Assembly (NCBI RefSeq): GCF_000349325.1
Contig: NC_020504.1
Coordinates: 3,506,053-3,570,052, forward strand
Length of the DNA stretch: 64,000 nucleotides
Direction: 5' to 3'
Source: Streptomyces davaonensis JCM 4913
Lineage (GTDB): Bacteria; Actinomycetota; Actinomycetes; Streptomycetales; Streptomycetaceae
Shown here: one piece after another, positions 11,114 to 21,211 of the stretch
Position numbering within the stretch: the stretch's first letter is position 1
Layout of the letters: each line of letters opens with the position of its first letter
Notes under the pieces: generated by a model
Database searches by the model: none
What the model was told of the DNA's origin: nothing
Seen by the model: the letters and a program-made list of their open reading frames with translations, nothing else
Translations under genes and position numbers: made by a program

Positions 11114-11791
11114 ATGCCCACTTCGTACGAGATCCCCGAAGTACTGGACCGTCGCGAGGGCCCGCACGGCGAGGTCGTGCTGCGGCGCCACGGTGAGCTG
11201 CTCCAGATCATCGCCAACGGCTGCTTCCTGATGGACACCTCCGACGGCCGCTCCGAGCGACTGCTCGTCGACGCGGCCCGGGAGGCCCTCGACGACCGCC
11301 CCGAACCGGCCGTGCTGATCGGCGGCCTGGGCGTCGGCTTCTCGCTCGCACACGCCGCCGCCGATCCGCGCTGGGGCCGCATCACCGTTGTGGAACGCGA
11401 ACGGGCCATCATCGGCTGGCATCGCGAGGGCCCGCTCTCGGGCCTCACCGAGCAGGCCAGGTCGGACCCCCGCACCAAGATCCTCGAAACGGACCTGGTC
11501 AGATACGTCAATGAGACTTCCGACACGTTCGACGCGCTGTGCCTGGACATCGACAACGGCCCCGACTGGACTGTGACCGAGGGAAACAGCGGACTGTACT
11601 CGGACGCCGGACTGGCAAGCTGTGCAAGGGTGTTGAGCCCCGGCGGGGTACTCGCCGTATGGTCCGCGCAGCCCTCTCCGGAATTCGAAGAAACCTTGTG
11701 GAATGCCGGGTTCAAACAGGTGCGTACCGAAGAGATCCCGGTTGCCCGGGGCGTTCCGGACGTCGTGCACCTTGCCGTCGGACCTGGATAG
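11114..11791 (+). CDS. Spermidine synthase-like (Rossmann) protein
   Basis: 225 residues with the spermine/spermidine-synthase fold: an N-terminal small beta domain, then AVLIGGLGVGFSLAHAAA (nucleotide-binding glycine loop), ITVVERERAII (acidic end of strand 2), and DALCLDIDNGPDW (motif with acidic residues). The aminopropyltransfer catalytic Asp pair of true SpeE is not fully kept, so another small-molecule transfer reaction is possible. The start ATG lies four bases after the sulfatase stop, so the two genes are probably co-translated. Confidence 0.72.
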   Translation: MPTSYEIPEVLDRREGPHGEVVLRRHGELLQIIANGCFLMDTSDGRSERLLVDAAREALDDRPEPAVLIGGLGVGFSLAHAAADPRWGRITVVERERAIIGWHREGPLSGLTEQARSDPRTKILETDLVRYVNETSDTFDALCLDIDNGPDWTVTEGNSGLYSDAGLASCARVLSPGGVLAVWSAQPSPEFEETLWNAGFKQVRTEEIPVARGVPDVVHLAVGPG

Positions 11792-11923
11792 CCGAGCTGC
11801 GGTGACTCCCCGTACGCTGCTTCCCTGGCGCGGATCATTCAAGCGTCAATCGCAAGCATGCGCAGGCATGTGCAGTAGACGGATCACCCCACGGATTCCG
11901 GAAAGCAACTTCAGGGGCGGGCG

Positions 11924-12661
11924 ATGGAGCAGACACACACCTCCCACAGCGGCACGGCGGCGAGCCCGGGCGCACAGCGCCGGGTCCTGGTGGTCGAGGA
12001 CGATCCGACCATCGTGGACGCCATCGCGGCCCGCCTGCGCGCCGAGGGATTCCTCGTGCAGACCGCGGGCGACGGGCCGTCGGCTGTGGACACGGCGGAG
12101 GCCTGGCAGCCCGACCTGCTGATCCTCGACATCATGCTGCCGGGCTTCGACGGCCTGGAGGTCTGCCGTCGGGTGCAGGCCGCGCGGCCGGTGCCGGTGC
12201 TGATGCTGACGGCTCGCGACGACGAGACCGACATGCTGGTGGGCCTCGGCGTCGGCGCCGACGACTACATGACGAAGCCGTTCTCGATGCGGGAGCTGGC
12301 GGCACGCGTGCATGTGCTGCTGCGCCGGGTGGAGCGGGCGGCGATCGCGGCCTCCACGCCGCGCAGCGGCATCCTGCGCCTCGGCGAGCTGGAGATCGAC
12401 CACGCGCAGCGCCGGGTGCGGGTGCGCAGTGAGGACGTTCACCTCACGCCCACCGAGTTCGACCTCCTGGTGTGCCTGGCGAACACCCCGCGCGCGGTGC
12501 TCTCCCGTGAGCAGCTGCTCGCGGAGGTGTGGGACTGGGCCGACGCCTCCGGCACCCGGACCGTCGACAGCCACATCAAGGCGCTGCGCCGGAAGATCGG
12601 CGCCGAACGCATCCGTACGGTGCACGGCGTGGGCTACGCCCTGGAGACCCCGACGCCATGA
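11924..12661 (+). CDS. OmpR-family response regulator
   Basis: 245 residues. The receiver domain (about 18-135) has the acidic pocket VVEDD, phospho-acceptor D69 (LLILDIMLPGFDGLE), switch residue in MLTARDD and the Lys of YMTKPFS. The C-terminal winged helix (about 148-243) includes LTPTEFDLLVCLANTP and the recognition helix TRTVDSHIKALRRKIG. It works with the kinase encoded immediately downstream (ATGA overlap). The stimulus is not evident. I recall the S. coelicolor pair directly before kgd at the same position (SCO5282/5283). Confidence 0.95.
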   Translation: MEQTHTSHSGTAASPGAQRRVLVVEDDPTIVDAIAARLRAEGFLVQTAGDGPSAVDTAEAWQPDLLILDIMLPGFDGLEVCRRVQAARPVPVLMLTARDDETDMLVGLGVGADDYMTKPFSMRELAARVHVLLRRVERAAIAASTPRSGILRLGELEIDHAQRRVRVRSEDVHLTPTEFDLLVCLANTPRAVLSREQLLAEVWDWADASGTRTVDSHIKALRRKIGAERIRTVHGVGYALETPTP

Positions 12662-13764
12662 GCGACGGGCCGGCCGCGCGGAGAGGCCCCGGGGATCCCT
12701 GGGGCGGCGTACGCCCGTTCTCGATCAAGACCAAGCTGGGCGTGCTGGTCGTCATCTCGGTCCTGATCACCACGGGCCTGTCGATGATCGCGGTGCGCAC
12801 CGCGACGGAGCTGCGCTTCATCACGGTCTTCTCGATGATCGCCACCCTGTTGATCACGCAGTTCGTGGCGCACTCCCTCACCGCGCCGCTGGACGAGATG
12901 AACGCGGTCGCCCGCTCGATCTCGCACGGCGACTACTCGCGCCGGGTGCGCGAGAACCGCCGGGACGAGCTGGGCGACCTGGCCGAGACGATCAATGTCA
13001 TGGCCGATGAGCTGGAGACCCAGGACCGGCAGCGCAAAGAGCTGGTCGCCAACGTCTCGCACGAGCTGCGCACCCCCATCGCGGGACTGCGCGCGGTGCT
13101 GGAGAACATCGTCGACGGGGTCACCGAGGCCGACCCGGAGACGATGCGCACCGCGCTGAAGCAGACGGAGCGCCTCGGCCGGCTGGTGGACACCCTGATG
13201 GACCTGTCCCGCCTGGACAACGGCGTCGTACCGCTGAAGAAGCGCCGTTTCGAGGTGTGGCCCTATCTGTCGGGCGTGCTGAAGGAGGCCAACATGGTCG
13301 CCTCCACGCGCGCGGGCATCGCCTCCGGCTCGGGCGGCCACACCCGTACGGACGTCCATCTGACCCTCGACGTCTCCCCGCCGGAGCTGACCGCGCACGC
13401 GGATCCCGAGCGCATCCACCAGGTCGTGGCCAACCTCATCGACAACGCGGTCAAGCACAGCCCGCCGCACGGCCGGGTGACGGTGAAGGCGCGGCGCGGC
13501 GAGCGGCCCGAGTCGCTGGAACTGGAGGTGCTGGACGAGGGTCCCGGCATCCCGAAGTCGCAGTGGCACCGGGTGTTCGAGCGGTTCAACCGCGGCGCCG
13601 TGCCCGCGCCGCACGGTCCGGGCAGCGACGGCGGCACGGGTCTCGGCCTCGCCATCGCCCGCTGGGCGGTGGATCTGCACGGCGGCAGGATCGGGGTGGC
13701 CGAATCCGCTCGCGGTTGCCGGATTCTTGTCACTCTTCCGGGAGAGCCATCCGCGTCGAGTTGA
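12658..13764 (+). CDS. Membrane sensor histidine kinase, partner of the upstream regulator
   Basis: 368 residues with two closely spaced membrane segments (about 27-47 and 57-73) and almost no extracellular loop. A HAMP domain follows (SLTAPLDEMNAVARSISHGDYSRR region), then the dimerisation helix with phospho-acceptor H135 in NVSHELRTPIAGLR, and an ATPase domain with N-box LIDNAVKHSPPHG, DEGPGIPK and GGTGLGLAIARW. With no sensor domain outside, it probably detects a membrane or cytoplasmic signal. Start overlaps the regulator stop (ATGA). Confidence 0.95.
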   Translation: MSDGPAARRGPGDPWGGVRPFSIKTKLGVLVVISVLITTGLSMIAVRTATELRFITVFSMIATLLITQFVAHSLTAPLDEMNAVARSISHGDYSRRVRENRRDELGDLAETINVMADELETQDRQRKELVANVSHELRTPIAGLRAVLENIVDGVTEADPETMRTALKQTERLGRLVDTLMDLSRLDNGVVPLKKRRFEVWPYLSGVLKEANMVASTRAGIASGSGGHTRTDVHLTLDVSPPELTAHADPERIHQVVANLIDNAVKHSPPHGRVTVKARRGERPESLELEVLDEGPGIPKSQWHRVFERFNRGAVPAPHGPGSDGGTGLGLAIARWAVDLHGGRIGVAESARGCRILVTLPGEPSASS

Positions 13765-14045
13765 CGTAGGGTTCGAACCGGAGCCACAAGATCCACGGGC
13801 GTCCGGGCTGACGGACACGTGTGATCAGGCAGAGGCCCGCGCCTTCCGTGCGCCTGGCCTGGGATGACGCATACCTCGACAACCGGAACCGCGTTTGTTT
13901 CCCGCCATTTCCAAGCCCGAAACACGCTTTCCGATGTGACTTACACGACGATGACCTTGCCCGGCCTCACCTTCCCGGCCATGGGGGCGTAGCCTTTATT
14001 CCCGCTGTCCATAACCTTGTGAAGCGGAAGAGGGCGGTTGCCGCC

Positions 14046-17000
14046 GTGTCGCCACAGTCCCCCAGTAACTCGAGCATCTCGACCGACACCGACCAAGCGG
14101 GCAAGAACCCCGCGGCCGCGTTCGGGCCGAACGAGTGGCTCGTCGACGAGATCTATCAGCAGTACCTCCAGGACCCGAACTCGGTGGACCGAGCCTGGTG
14201 GGACTTCTTCGCCGACTACAAGCCGGGCGGGGTCGCCGCCCCGGCTCCGGCGGGTAACGCCGCCCCGGCGCCCGCTCCGGCTCCGGCGGCGCCCGCCGCT
14301 CCGGCCGCGCCCCCTCAGGACGCCGCTGCGGCCCCGGCGCCCGTAGCCCCGAAGCCGGCCGCCGCCGCTCCTGCGCCCGCCGCAGCCCCGGCCCCGGGCA
14401 AAGCCCGCCGCCGCCAAGCCGGCCGCGCAGGCCGCGCCCGCCGCCGCGGCCCCGGAGGGCCCCGAGCTGGTGACGCTGCGCGGCCCCGCCGCCGCGGTCG
14501 CGAAGAACATGAACGCCTCGCTGGAGCTGCCGACCGCCACCTCGGTCCGCGCGGTCCCGGTGAAGCTGCTGTTCGACAACCGCATCGTCATCAACAACCA
14601 CCTCAAGCGCGCCCGGGGCGGGAAGATCTCCTTCACGCACCTGATCGGCTACGCGATGGTGCAGGCCATCAAGGCTATGCCGTCGATGAACTACTCCTTC
14701 GCGGAGAAGGACGGCAAGCCGACCCTGGTCAAGCCGGCCCACGTCAACTTCGGCCTCGCCATCGACCTGGTGAAGCCCAACGGCGACCGCCAGCTGGTCG
14801 TCGCGGGCATCAAGAAGGCCGAGACGCTGAACTTCTTCGAGTTCTGGCAGGCCTACGAGGACATCGTCCGCCGCGCCCGTGACGGCAAGCTGACGATGGA
14901 CGACTTCTCCGGGGTCACGGTCTCCCTGACCAACCCCGGCGGCCTCGGCACCGTCCACTCGGTCCCGCGTCTGATGCCCGGCCAGTCGGTCATCATGGGC
15001 GTCGGCTCGATGGACTACCCGGCGGAGTTCCAGGGCACCTCCCAGGACACCCTGAACAAGCTCGGCATCTCGAAGGTCATGACGCTCACGTCGACCTACG
15101 ACCACCGGGTCATCCAGGGCGCCGCCTCCGGCGAGTTCCTGCGGGTCGTCGCGAACTTCCTGCTCGGCGAGGGCAACTTCTACGACGAGATCTTCGAGGC
15201 CCTGCGCATCCCCTACGAGCCGGTCCGCTGGCTCAAGGACATCGACGCGTCGCACGACGACGACGTGACGAAGGCCGCGCGCGTCTTCGAGCTGATCCAC
15301 TCCTACCGGGTCCGCGGCCATGTCATGGCCGACACCGACCCGCTGGAGTACCGCCAGCGCAAGCACCCCGACCTGGACATCACCGAGCACGGCCTCACCC
15401 TGTGGGACCTGGAGCGCGAGTTCGCCGTCGGCGGCTTCTCCGGCAAGTCCCTGATGAAGCTGCGCGACATCCTCGGCGTCCTGCGCGACTCGTACTGCCG
15501 CACCACCGGCATCGAGTTCATGCACATCCAGGACCCGAAGCAGCGCAAGTGGATCCAGGACCGCATCGAGCGCGGGCACACCAAGCCCGAGCGCGAGGAG
15601 CAGCTGCGCATCCTGCGCCGGCTGAACGCGGCGGAGGCCTTCGAGACCTTCCTCCAGACGAAGTACGTCGGCCAGAAGCGCTTCTCGCTGGAGGGCGGCG
15701 AGTCCGTCATCCCGCTGCTCGACGCGGTGCTGGACTCGGCCGCCGAGTCGCGCCTGGACGAGGTCGTCATCGGCATGGCCCACCGCGGCCGCCTGAACGT
15801 CCTTGCCAACATCGTCGGCAAGTCGTACGCCCAGATCTTCCGCGAGTTCGAGGGCAACCTCGACCCGAAGTCGATGCACGGCTCCGGTGACGTGAAGTAC
15901 CACCTGGGCGCCGAGGGCACCTTCACGGGCCTGGACGGCGAGCAGATCACCGTCTCCCTGGCCGCGAACCCGTCCCACCTGGAGACGGTCGACCCGGTCA
16001 TCGAGGGCATCGCCCGCGCCAAGCAGGACATCATCAACAAGGGCGGCACGGACTTCACCGTCCTGCCGGTGGCCCTCCACGGCGACGCGGCCTTCGCGGG
16101 CCAGGGCGTGGTGGCCGAGACCCTGAACATGTCGCAGCTGCGCGGCTACCGCACCGGCGGCACGGTCCACATCGTCATCAACAACCAGGTCGGCTTCACG
16201 GCGGCTCCCGAGTCGTCGCGTTCCTCGATGTACGCCACCGACGTGGCCCGCATGATCGAGGCGCCGATCTTCCACGTGAACGGCGACGACCCGGAGGCCG
16301 TGGTCCGCGTGGCGCGGCTGGCCTTCGAGTTCCGCCAGGCGTTCAACAAGGATGTGGTCATCGACCTCATCTGCTACCGCCGCCGTGGTCACAACGAGTC
16401 GGACAACCCCGCCTTCACCCAGCCGCTGATGTACGACCTGATCGACAAGAAGCGCTCGGTGCGCAAGCTCTACACCGAGTCCCTCATCGGTCGCGGCGAC
16501 ATCACCCTGGAAGAGGCCGAACAGGCGCTCCAGGACTACCAGGGCCAGCTGGAGAAGGTCTTCACGGAGGTCCGCGAGGCCATCGCGGCCCAGCCGGCCG
16601 CGGGACCGGTGTCGGACCCGCAGGCGGAGTTCCCGGTCGCCGTGAACACCGCGATCTCCGCGGAGGTCGTGAAGCGGATCGCCGAGTCCCAGGTCAACAT
16701 CCCCGACACCTTCCACGTGCACCCGCGTCTGCTGCCGCAGCTCCAGCGCCGGGCGTCGATGATCGAGGACGGCACGATCGACTGGGGCATGGGCGAGACC
16801 CTCGCGGTCGGCTCCCTCCTCCTGGAGGGCACCCCGGTCCGTCTGTCCGGCCAGGACTCGCAGCGCGGCACCTTCGGCCAGCGCCACGCGGTCCTCATCA
16901 ACCGTCAGACGGGCGAGGAGTACACCCCGCTCCAGTACCTCGCCGAGGACCAGGCTCGCTACAACGTCTACAACTCCCTGCTGTCCGAGTACGCGGTCAT

Positions 17001-17826
17001 GGGCTTCGAGTACGGCTACTCGCTGGCCCGCCCCGACGCGCTCGTGATGTGGGAGGCCCAGTTCGGCGACTTCGTCAACGGCGCGCAGACGGTGGTCGAC
17101 GAGTACATCTCGGCGGCGGAGCAGAAGTGGGGCCAGACGTCCGGCGTCACCCTCCTCCTCCCGCACGGCTACGAGGGCCAGGGCCCGGACCACTCCTCGG
17201 CCCGCGTCGAGCGCTTCCTCCAGCTCTGCGCCCAGAACAACATGACGGTCGCCATGCCGACCCTCCCGTCGAACTACTTCCACCTCCTGCGCTGGCAGGT
17301 GCACAACCCGCACCACAAGCCGCTGGTCGTCTTCACGCCGAAGTCGATGCTGCGTCTGAAGGCGGCGGCCTCGAAGGCGGAGGAGTTCACCACGGGCCAG
17401 TTCCGCCCGGTCATCGGTGACGCCTCGGTCGACCCGGCCGCGGTGAAGAAGGTCGTCTTCTGCGCCGGCAAGGTCTACTACGACCTGGAGGCCGAGCGTC
17501 AGAAGCGCGGTGTCACGGACACGGCGATCATCCGCATCGAGCGCCTGTACCCGCTGCCGGGTGCCGAGCTCCAGGCCGAGATCGCCAAGTACCCGAACGC
17601 CGAGAAGTACCTGTGGACCCAGGAGGAGCCGGCGAACCAGGGCGCGTGGCCGTTCATCGCCCTGAACCTCATCGACCACCTGGACCTGGCGGTCGGCGCG
17701 GACGTCCCGCACGGCGAGCGCCTGCGCCGGATCTCCCGCCCGCACGGCTCGTCCCCGGCGGTCGGTTCCGCGAAGCGCCACCAGGCCGAGCAGGAGCAGC
17801 TGGTGCGTGAGGTGTTCGAGGCGTAA
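14046..17826 (+). CDS. kgd: Multifunctional 2-oxoglutarate decarboxylase/dehydrogenase E1-E2 component, with an apparent +1 frameshift
   Basis: About 1,259 residues once one extra base near 14400 is disregarded. The N-terminal part reads [20 protein letters not shown], then an Ala/Pro-rich linker in which the frame changes at GGC-AAA-GCCC. From 14401 the second frame continues through an E2-type acyltransferase domain ([15 protein letters not shown]) and a thiamine-diphosphate E1 domain ([42 protein letters not shown]). It converts 2-oxoglutarate to succinyl groups in the TCA cycle. The start GTG at 14046 ([10 protein letters not shown]) is likely; a GTG at 14019 is an alternative. The frameshift may be a sequencing error, since both parts are otherwise intact. 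Confidence 0.9.
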
Positions 17827-17839
17827 GCCTCTGTCCTAC

Positions 17840-17877
17840 GGCAGGGCCGCACCCCCAATTGGGGGTGCGGCCCTGCC
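17840..17877 (+). terminator. Terminator of kgd (38-base perfect palindrome)
   Basis: A 17-base arm (17840-17856) pairs exactly with its complement ending at 17877; the central AATT is itself symmetrical. It is followed by GTTT. It lies 14 bases after the kgd stop. Confidence 0.88.
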
Positions 17878-17893
17878 GTTTATCCTGGTGGGC

Positions 17894-18073
17894 ATGTACT
17901 TCACCGACCGAGGCATCGAAGAACTGGAGAAGCGGCGCGGCGAGGAGGAGGTCACCTTCGAGTGGCTCGCCGAGCAGCTGCGCACGTTCGTCGACCTGAA
18001 CCCGGACTTCGAGGTCCCGGTGGAGCGACTGGCGACGTGGCTGGCCCGCCTGGACGACGAGGACGACGAGTAG
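17894..18073 (+). CDS. Small acidic conserved protein (DUF6104-like)
   Basis: 59 residues, MYFTDRGIEELEKRRGEE... ending LARLDDEDDE. It is predicted helical and strongly acidic at the C-terminus. I recognise it as a small conserved actinobacterial protein next to kgd, but its function is unknown. A promoter -10 (TATCCT) ends seven bases before the ATG, so the mRNA is probably leaderless. Confidence 0.75.
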   Translation: MYFTDRGIEELEKRRGEEEVTFEWLAEQLRTFVDLNPDFEVPVERLATWLARLDDEDDE

Positions 18074-18107
18074 CAGTCGGCGGTCGCCGGGGACTCGTAC
18101 GGCCGTC

Positions 18108-18953
18108 TCAGTCGCGGGGCCGGGTCACGTCGTACGCCAGTCCCAGGGCGCCGTGCGCCAGCAGGAGCGCGCCCGCTGCGGCCCAGCCTGCGCTGCGGCG
18201 GTGCAGTCCGAGGGCGGTCAGCGGGAGGCCCGCCGCGATCTGGGTGAGGGCGAGCGCGCGGGCGAGGGGGGTGCCTGACCAGGGCAGCCAGGTGCCCAGT
18301 CGGCTCGCGTCGACGGCGTCGAGTTCCGCGCGGACCGCCTCACGCCAGCCCGTCCGCTCGATCGCCCGGACGTGCGGCTGAACCCGCGCTGACTCGACGA
18401 GACGGTCCGCGCGGTCGCCGGGAGCCAGCCCGGCGGGCAGCTCGACTCCCGCGCGGGTGAGGACCGCCAGCAGGCCACTGAGGCGGGCGCGGGCATCGGC
18501 CCCGGAGTCGGGCCGGGTGAGCTGCTCAAGGGACTCCATGTCCAGGACGGGATCCAGACCCAGGCGGGTGGCGAAGGTCCGCATGGCCTCGTCCTCGCCG
18601 ACGGGGGTGCCGTTGCTGAGCCAGATGTAGCCGACGGGGCGGCGGAAGCCGGACGCGAGGGTGAACCCGGCGCGGTCCCCGTCCCACCACAGCGCGAGTA
18701 CGGGCCAGGGGGCGCCGACGGCGAGCGCGGTGGCCCAGCCGGTGAGCACGCGGTCGACCGGTTCGTCCCCGTCGGCCCAGGGCGTGCTCTCGGGTACGAG
18801 CACGCTCCACTCCCCCGCCGGAACCAGCAGCATGGGTTCGCGGAGCAGGTGGGCGGCCGGGGCTACGGAATCCGGCTCCGCCCGGCAGAGCAGCAGGGCT
18901 CCGGGGGTGGGACCTCCGGATGCGGGACCGGTACGGGGAGATTCCGTCGACAT
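18108..18953 (-). CDS. Hypothetical protein with C-terminal membrane segments
   Basis: 281 residues, no family recognised. The N-terminal two thirds are soluble, with tryptophan-rich strands (WSVLVPESTPW, PVLALWWDGDRAGFTL). The last 60 residues hold two hydrophobic segments (about LARALALTQIAAGLPLTALG and AGWAAAGALLLAHGALGLAY) separated by a basic turn. The ATG at 18953 (MSTESPRTG) has a TAGCGT hexamer six bases upstream and is probably leaderless; a GTG two codons earlier is possible. Confidence 0.65.
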   Translation of the reverse strand: MSTESPRTGPASGGPTPGALLLCRAEPDSVAPAAHLLREPMLLVPAGEWSVLVPESTPWADGDEPVDRVLTGWATALAVGAPWPVLALWWDGDRAGFTLASGFRRPVGYIWLSNGTPVGEDEAMRTFATRLGLDPVLDMESLEQLTRPDSGADARARLSGLLAVLTRAGVELPAGLAPGDRADRLVESARVQPHVRAIERTGWREAVRAELDAVDASRLGTWLPWSGTPLARALALTQIAAGLPLTALGLHRRSAGWAAAGALLLAHGALGLAYDVTRPRD

Positions 18954-19023
18954 GGTCACACGCTAGGGCGATTTGTATTGGTTAGTCATATTCGGCGGCG
19001 TCGACGCTCCCCGAAAGAGTGTC

Positions 19024-19051
19024 TTGACTTTCCTCGGGCGCGATATATCGT
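19024..19051 (+). promoter_or_regulatory. Promoter with a palindromic operator before the DUF4097-PadR pair
   Basis: A -35-like TTGACT (19024-19029) and a -10-like TATCGT (19046-19051), spaced 16 bases. They overlap the perfect palindrome CGATATATCG (19041-19050). The co-transcribed PadR regulator is the obvious candidate to bind here; this is inference. Confidence 0.45.
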
Positions 19052-19100
19052 GATTGACAGGAGACGCGATATGGCGCGTTGTCACGGGGAGGTCGTCACC

Positions 19101-20066
19101 ATGTCGGAGTGGTCCGTCGCGGAACCGAGGAAGCTCACCTTCGACGAGCCCGTGCGCGAGCTGCACGTACGGATCGTCAATGGAACGGTGAACGTGGTGG
19201 GGACCGACGAAGGTTCCGCCCGCCTCGAAGTCTCGGAGATGGAGGGCCCACCCCTTCAGGTCACCCAGCAGGGCGGGACGCTCACGGTCGCCTATGAGGA
19301 CCTGCCCTGGAAGGGCTTCCTGAAGTGGCTCGACCGCAAGGGCTGGCGGCGCAGCGCCGTGGTCTCGCTGGCGGTCCCGGCCGACACCCGCGTCGAGGTG
19401 GGCGTGGTCGGCGCGGCCGCCGTGGTCTCCGGGGTGAGTGGCCCCTCGGTGGTGAAGGGCGTCACCGGCGACACGACTCTGGTCGGGCTCTCCGGCCCGG
19501 TGCGCGCCGACACGGTCTCCGGGAATCTGGAGGCCCAGGCGGTGACCGGCGACCTGCGCTTCAACTCGGTCTCCGGGGATCTGACGGTCGTCGAGGGCGC
19601 GGGCTCCTCGGTGCGGGCCGACTCGGTCAGCGGCTCGATGATCGTCGACCTCGACCCGGAGGGCCCCACGGACGTGCGGCTCACCAGCGTCTCCGGCGAG
19701 ATCGCCATCCGGCTCCCGCATCCGGCCGATGCCGACGTCGAGGCCAACACCGCGAGCGGCACCATCTCCAACGCCTTCGACGGGCTCCGCGTGCACGGCC
19801 AGTGGGGTGCCCACAAGATCACCGGAAAGCTGGGCGCGGGCAACGGCAGGCTGCGGGCGACGACCGTCTCCGGCTCCATCGCGCTGCTGCGCCGCCCGGC
19901 CCGCGAGGAGGAGCCGTGGGACGCGGAGGCCTGGGAGGACGCCCCGGTGGAGAGCACACCGGCCGGCGCAGGGGAGAATTCCGACTCCGGCCAGGACTCC
20001 ACGCCCGCCACCGAAGCCGACCCGGGCGACCCGGCCGACGGCACGACCGACAAGAAGGTGCTCTGA
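19101..20066 (+). CDS. DUF4097-family beta-strand repeat protein
   Basis: 321 residues. After MSEWSVAEPRKLTF comes a right-handed beta-repeat region with a recurring pattern of about 20 residues containing V-S-G or V-T-G (GVSGPSVVKGVTGDTTLVGLSG, TVSGNLEAQAVTGDLRF, SVSGDLTVVEG, TTVSGSIALL), the hallmark of DUF4097. No signal peptide is visible. The C-terminus is acidic and low-complexity. Function unknown. ATG at 19101 is preceded by GGGGAGG; an ATG at 19071 with AGGAG would add ten residues. It is one base from the PadR gene. Confidence 0.82.
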   Translation: MSEWSVAEPRKLTFDEPVRELHVRIVNGTVNVVGTDEGSARLEVSEMEGPPLQVTQQGGTLTVAYEDLPWKGFLKWLDRKGWRRSAVVSLAVPADTRVEVGVVGAAAVVSGVSGPSVVKGVTGDTTLVGLSGPVRADTVSGNLEAQAVTGDLRFNSVSGDLTVVEGAGSSVRADSVSGSMIVDLDPEGPTDVRLTSVSGEIAIRLPHPADADVEANTASGTISNAFDGLRVHGQWGAHKITGKLGAGNGRLRATTVSGSIALLRRPAREEEPWDAEAWEDAPVESTPAGAGENSDSGQDSTPATEADPGDPADGTTDKKVL

Positions 20067-20067
20067 C

Positions 20068-21171
20068 ATGCCTCCCGTCTTCGCCCACGGCCGCCTCCGC
20101 CTGTATCTGCTGAAGCTGCTGGACGAGGCCCCGCGCCACGGCTACGAGGTGATCCGCCTCCTCGAGGAGCGCTTCCAGGGCCTGTACGCGCCCTCGGCGG
20201 GCACGGTCTACCCCCGGCTGGCGAAGCTGGAGAGCGAAGGGCTGGTCACCCACACCACCGAGGGCGGCCGCAAGGTGTACGCCATCACGGACGCCGGGCG
20301 GGCCGAACTGGCCGACCGCAGCGGGGAACTGGCCGACCTGGAGCTGGAGATCCGGGAGTCGGTCGCCGAGCTCGCCGCCGAGATACGGGCCGATGTGCGC
20401 GGCGCGGCCGGTGATCTGCGGCGCGAGATGCGGGCGGCGGCGTCGGAGGCCCGGCAGGGCGGCGGCGCCAAGGCCGAGACGCCGCTCGGGGACTTCACGG
20501 AGTACACCGACAAGGAGGCCTGGCGCGCGGCCAAGGAGGAGATGCGCCGGGCCAAGCAGGAGTGGAAGGAACAGGCCCGGCGCGCCAAGGACGAGAGCCG
20601 CAGGGCCCGCGAGGAGGCCCAGCGTGCCCGGCGCCAGGCCAAGGAGGCGCAGGACCGGGCGCGCGCCCAGGCCCAGGAGGAGATGCAGCGCATCGCCCAG
20701 CGGGTCCAGGACCACGTACAGGACCACTTCGCCCGGGGCGACTGGCCGACCGGCGTGCGCGAGGGACTGACGGAACTGGCCAAGGAGTTCGGCGAGTTCG
20801 GAAAGGACTTCGGCAAGGGGCTGGGGAAGGACTTCGGGTTCGGGCGGACGGGCGCGGGCACGGGCACGAGTGCAGCGGCCGGTACCGGCAGCGGCACGGC
20901 GTCCAAGCCGCGTCCCGAGGGCTCCGGCACCCCCGAGTACTCCGAGACCCCGGAGGACTTCCCCGCCGAGTTCGAGCCTTCCTGGGCCCACGAGGACCCC
21001 ACCGGCGACCCGGTCCGTGATCTGGACCGCCTCCTGGACCGGTTCCGCGACGGCATCCGCGACGCGGCCCGCGACCACGGTGTCACGGAGGGCCAGCTCC
21101 GGGACGCCCGCGGGCACCTGTCGACAGCGGCGGCGCGCATCGGCGCGCTGCTCAGGACGCCCAAGCCCTGA
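20068..21171 (+). CDS. PadR-family regulator with a long charged coiled-coil extension
   Basis: 367 residues, about twice the usual PadR length. Residues 1-80 are a PadR winged helix (GRLRLYLLKLLDEAPRHGYEVIRLLEERF, GTVYPRLAKLESEGLV, wing THTTEGGRKVYAITDAGR). Next is a very long Lys/Glu/Arg/Ala helix (about 85-235, EEMRRAKQEWKEQARRAKD), a Gly/Phe segment (KEFGEFGKDFGKGLGKDFGF), a Thr/Gly linker and a final helical domain (DLDRLLDRFRDGIRDA). It probably represses its own operon with DUF4097. It starts one base after the DUF4097 stop, so the two are coupled. Confidence 0.88.
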   Translation: MPPVFAHGRLRLYLLKLLDEAPRHGYEVIRLLEERFQGLYAPSAGTVYPRLAKLESEGLVTHTTEGGRKVYAITDAGRAELADRSGELADLELEIRESVAELAAEIRADVRGAAGDLRREMRAAASEARQGGGAKAETPLGDFTEYTDKEAWRAAKEEMRRAKQEWKEQARRAKDESRRAREEAQRARRQAKEAQDRARAQAQEEMQRIAQRVQDHVQDHFARGDWPTGVREGLTELAKEFGEFGKDFGKGLGKDFGFGRTGAGTGTSAAAGTGSGTASKPRPEGSGTPEYSETPEDFPAEFEPSWAHEDPTGDPVRDLDRLLDRFRDGIRDAARDHGVTEGQLRDARGHLSTAAARIGALLRTPKP

Positions 21172-21211
21172 GTCCGGCACAGCGGCGCAGGCTCGGGTGG
21201 CCCGCCTCCGG

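Noticed and set aside
13996..17781. Stop-free 1,261-codon frame on the minus strand opposite kgd
   Set aside because: It is the complement of a strongly biased gene; its product is a repetitive Arg/Val/Asp/Gly sequence with no domain.
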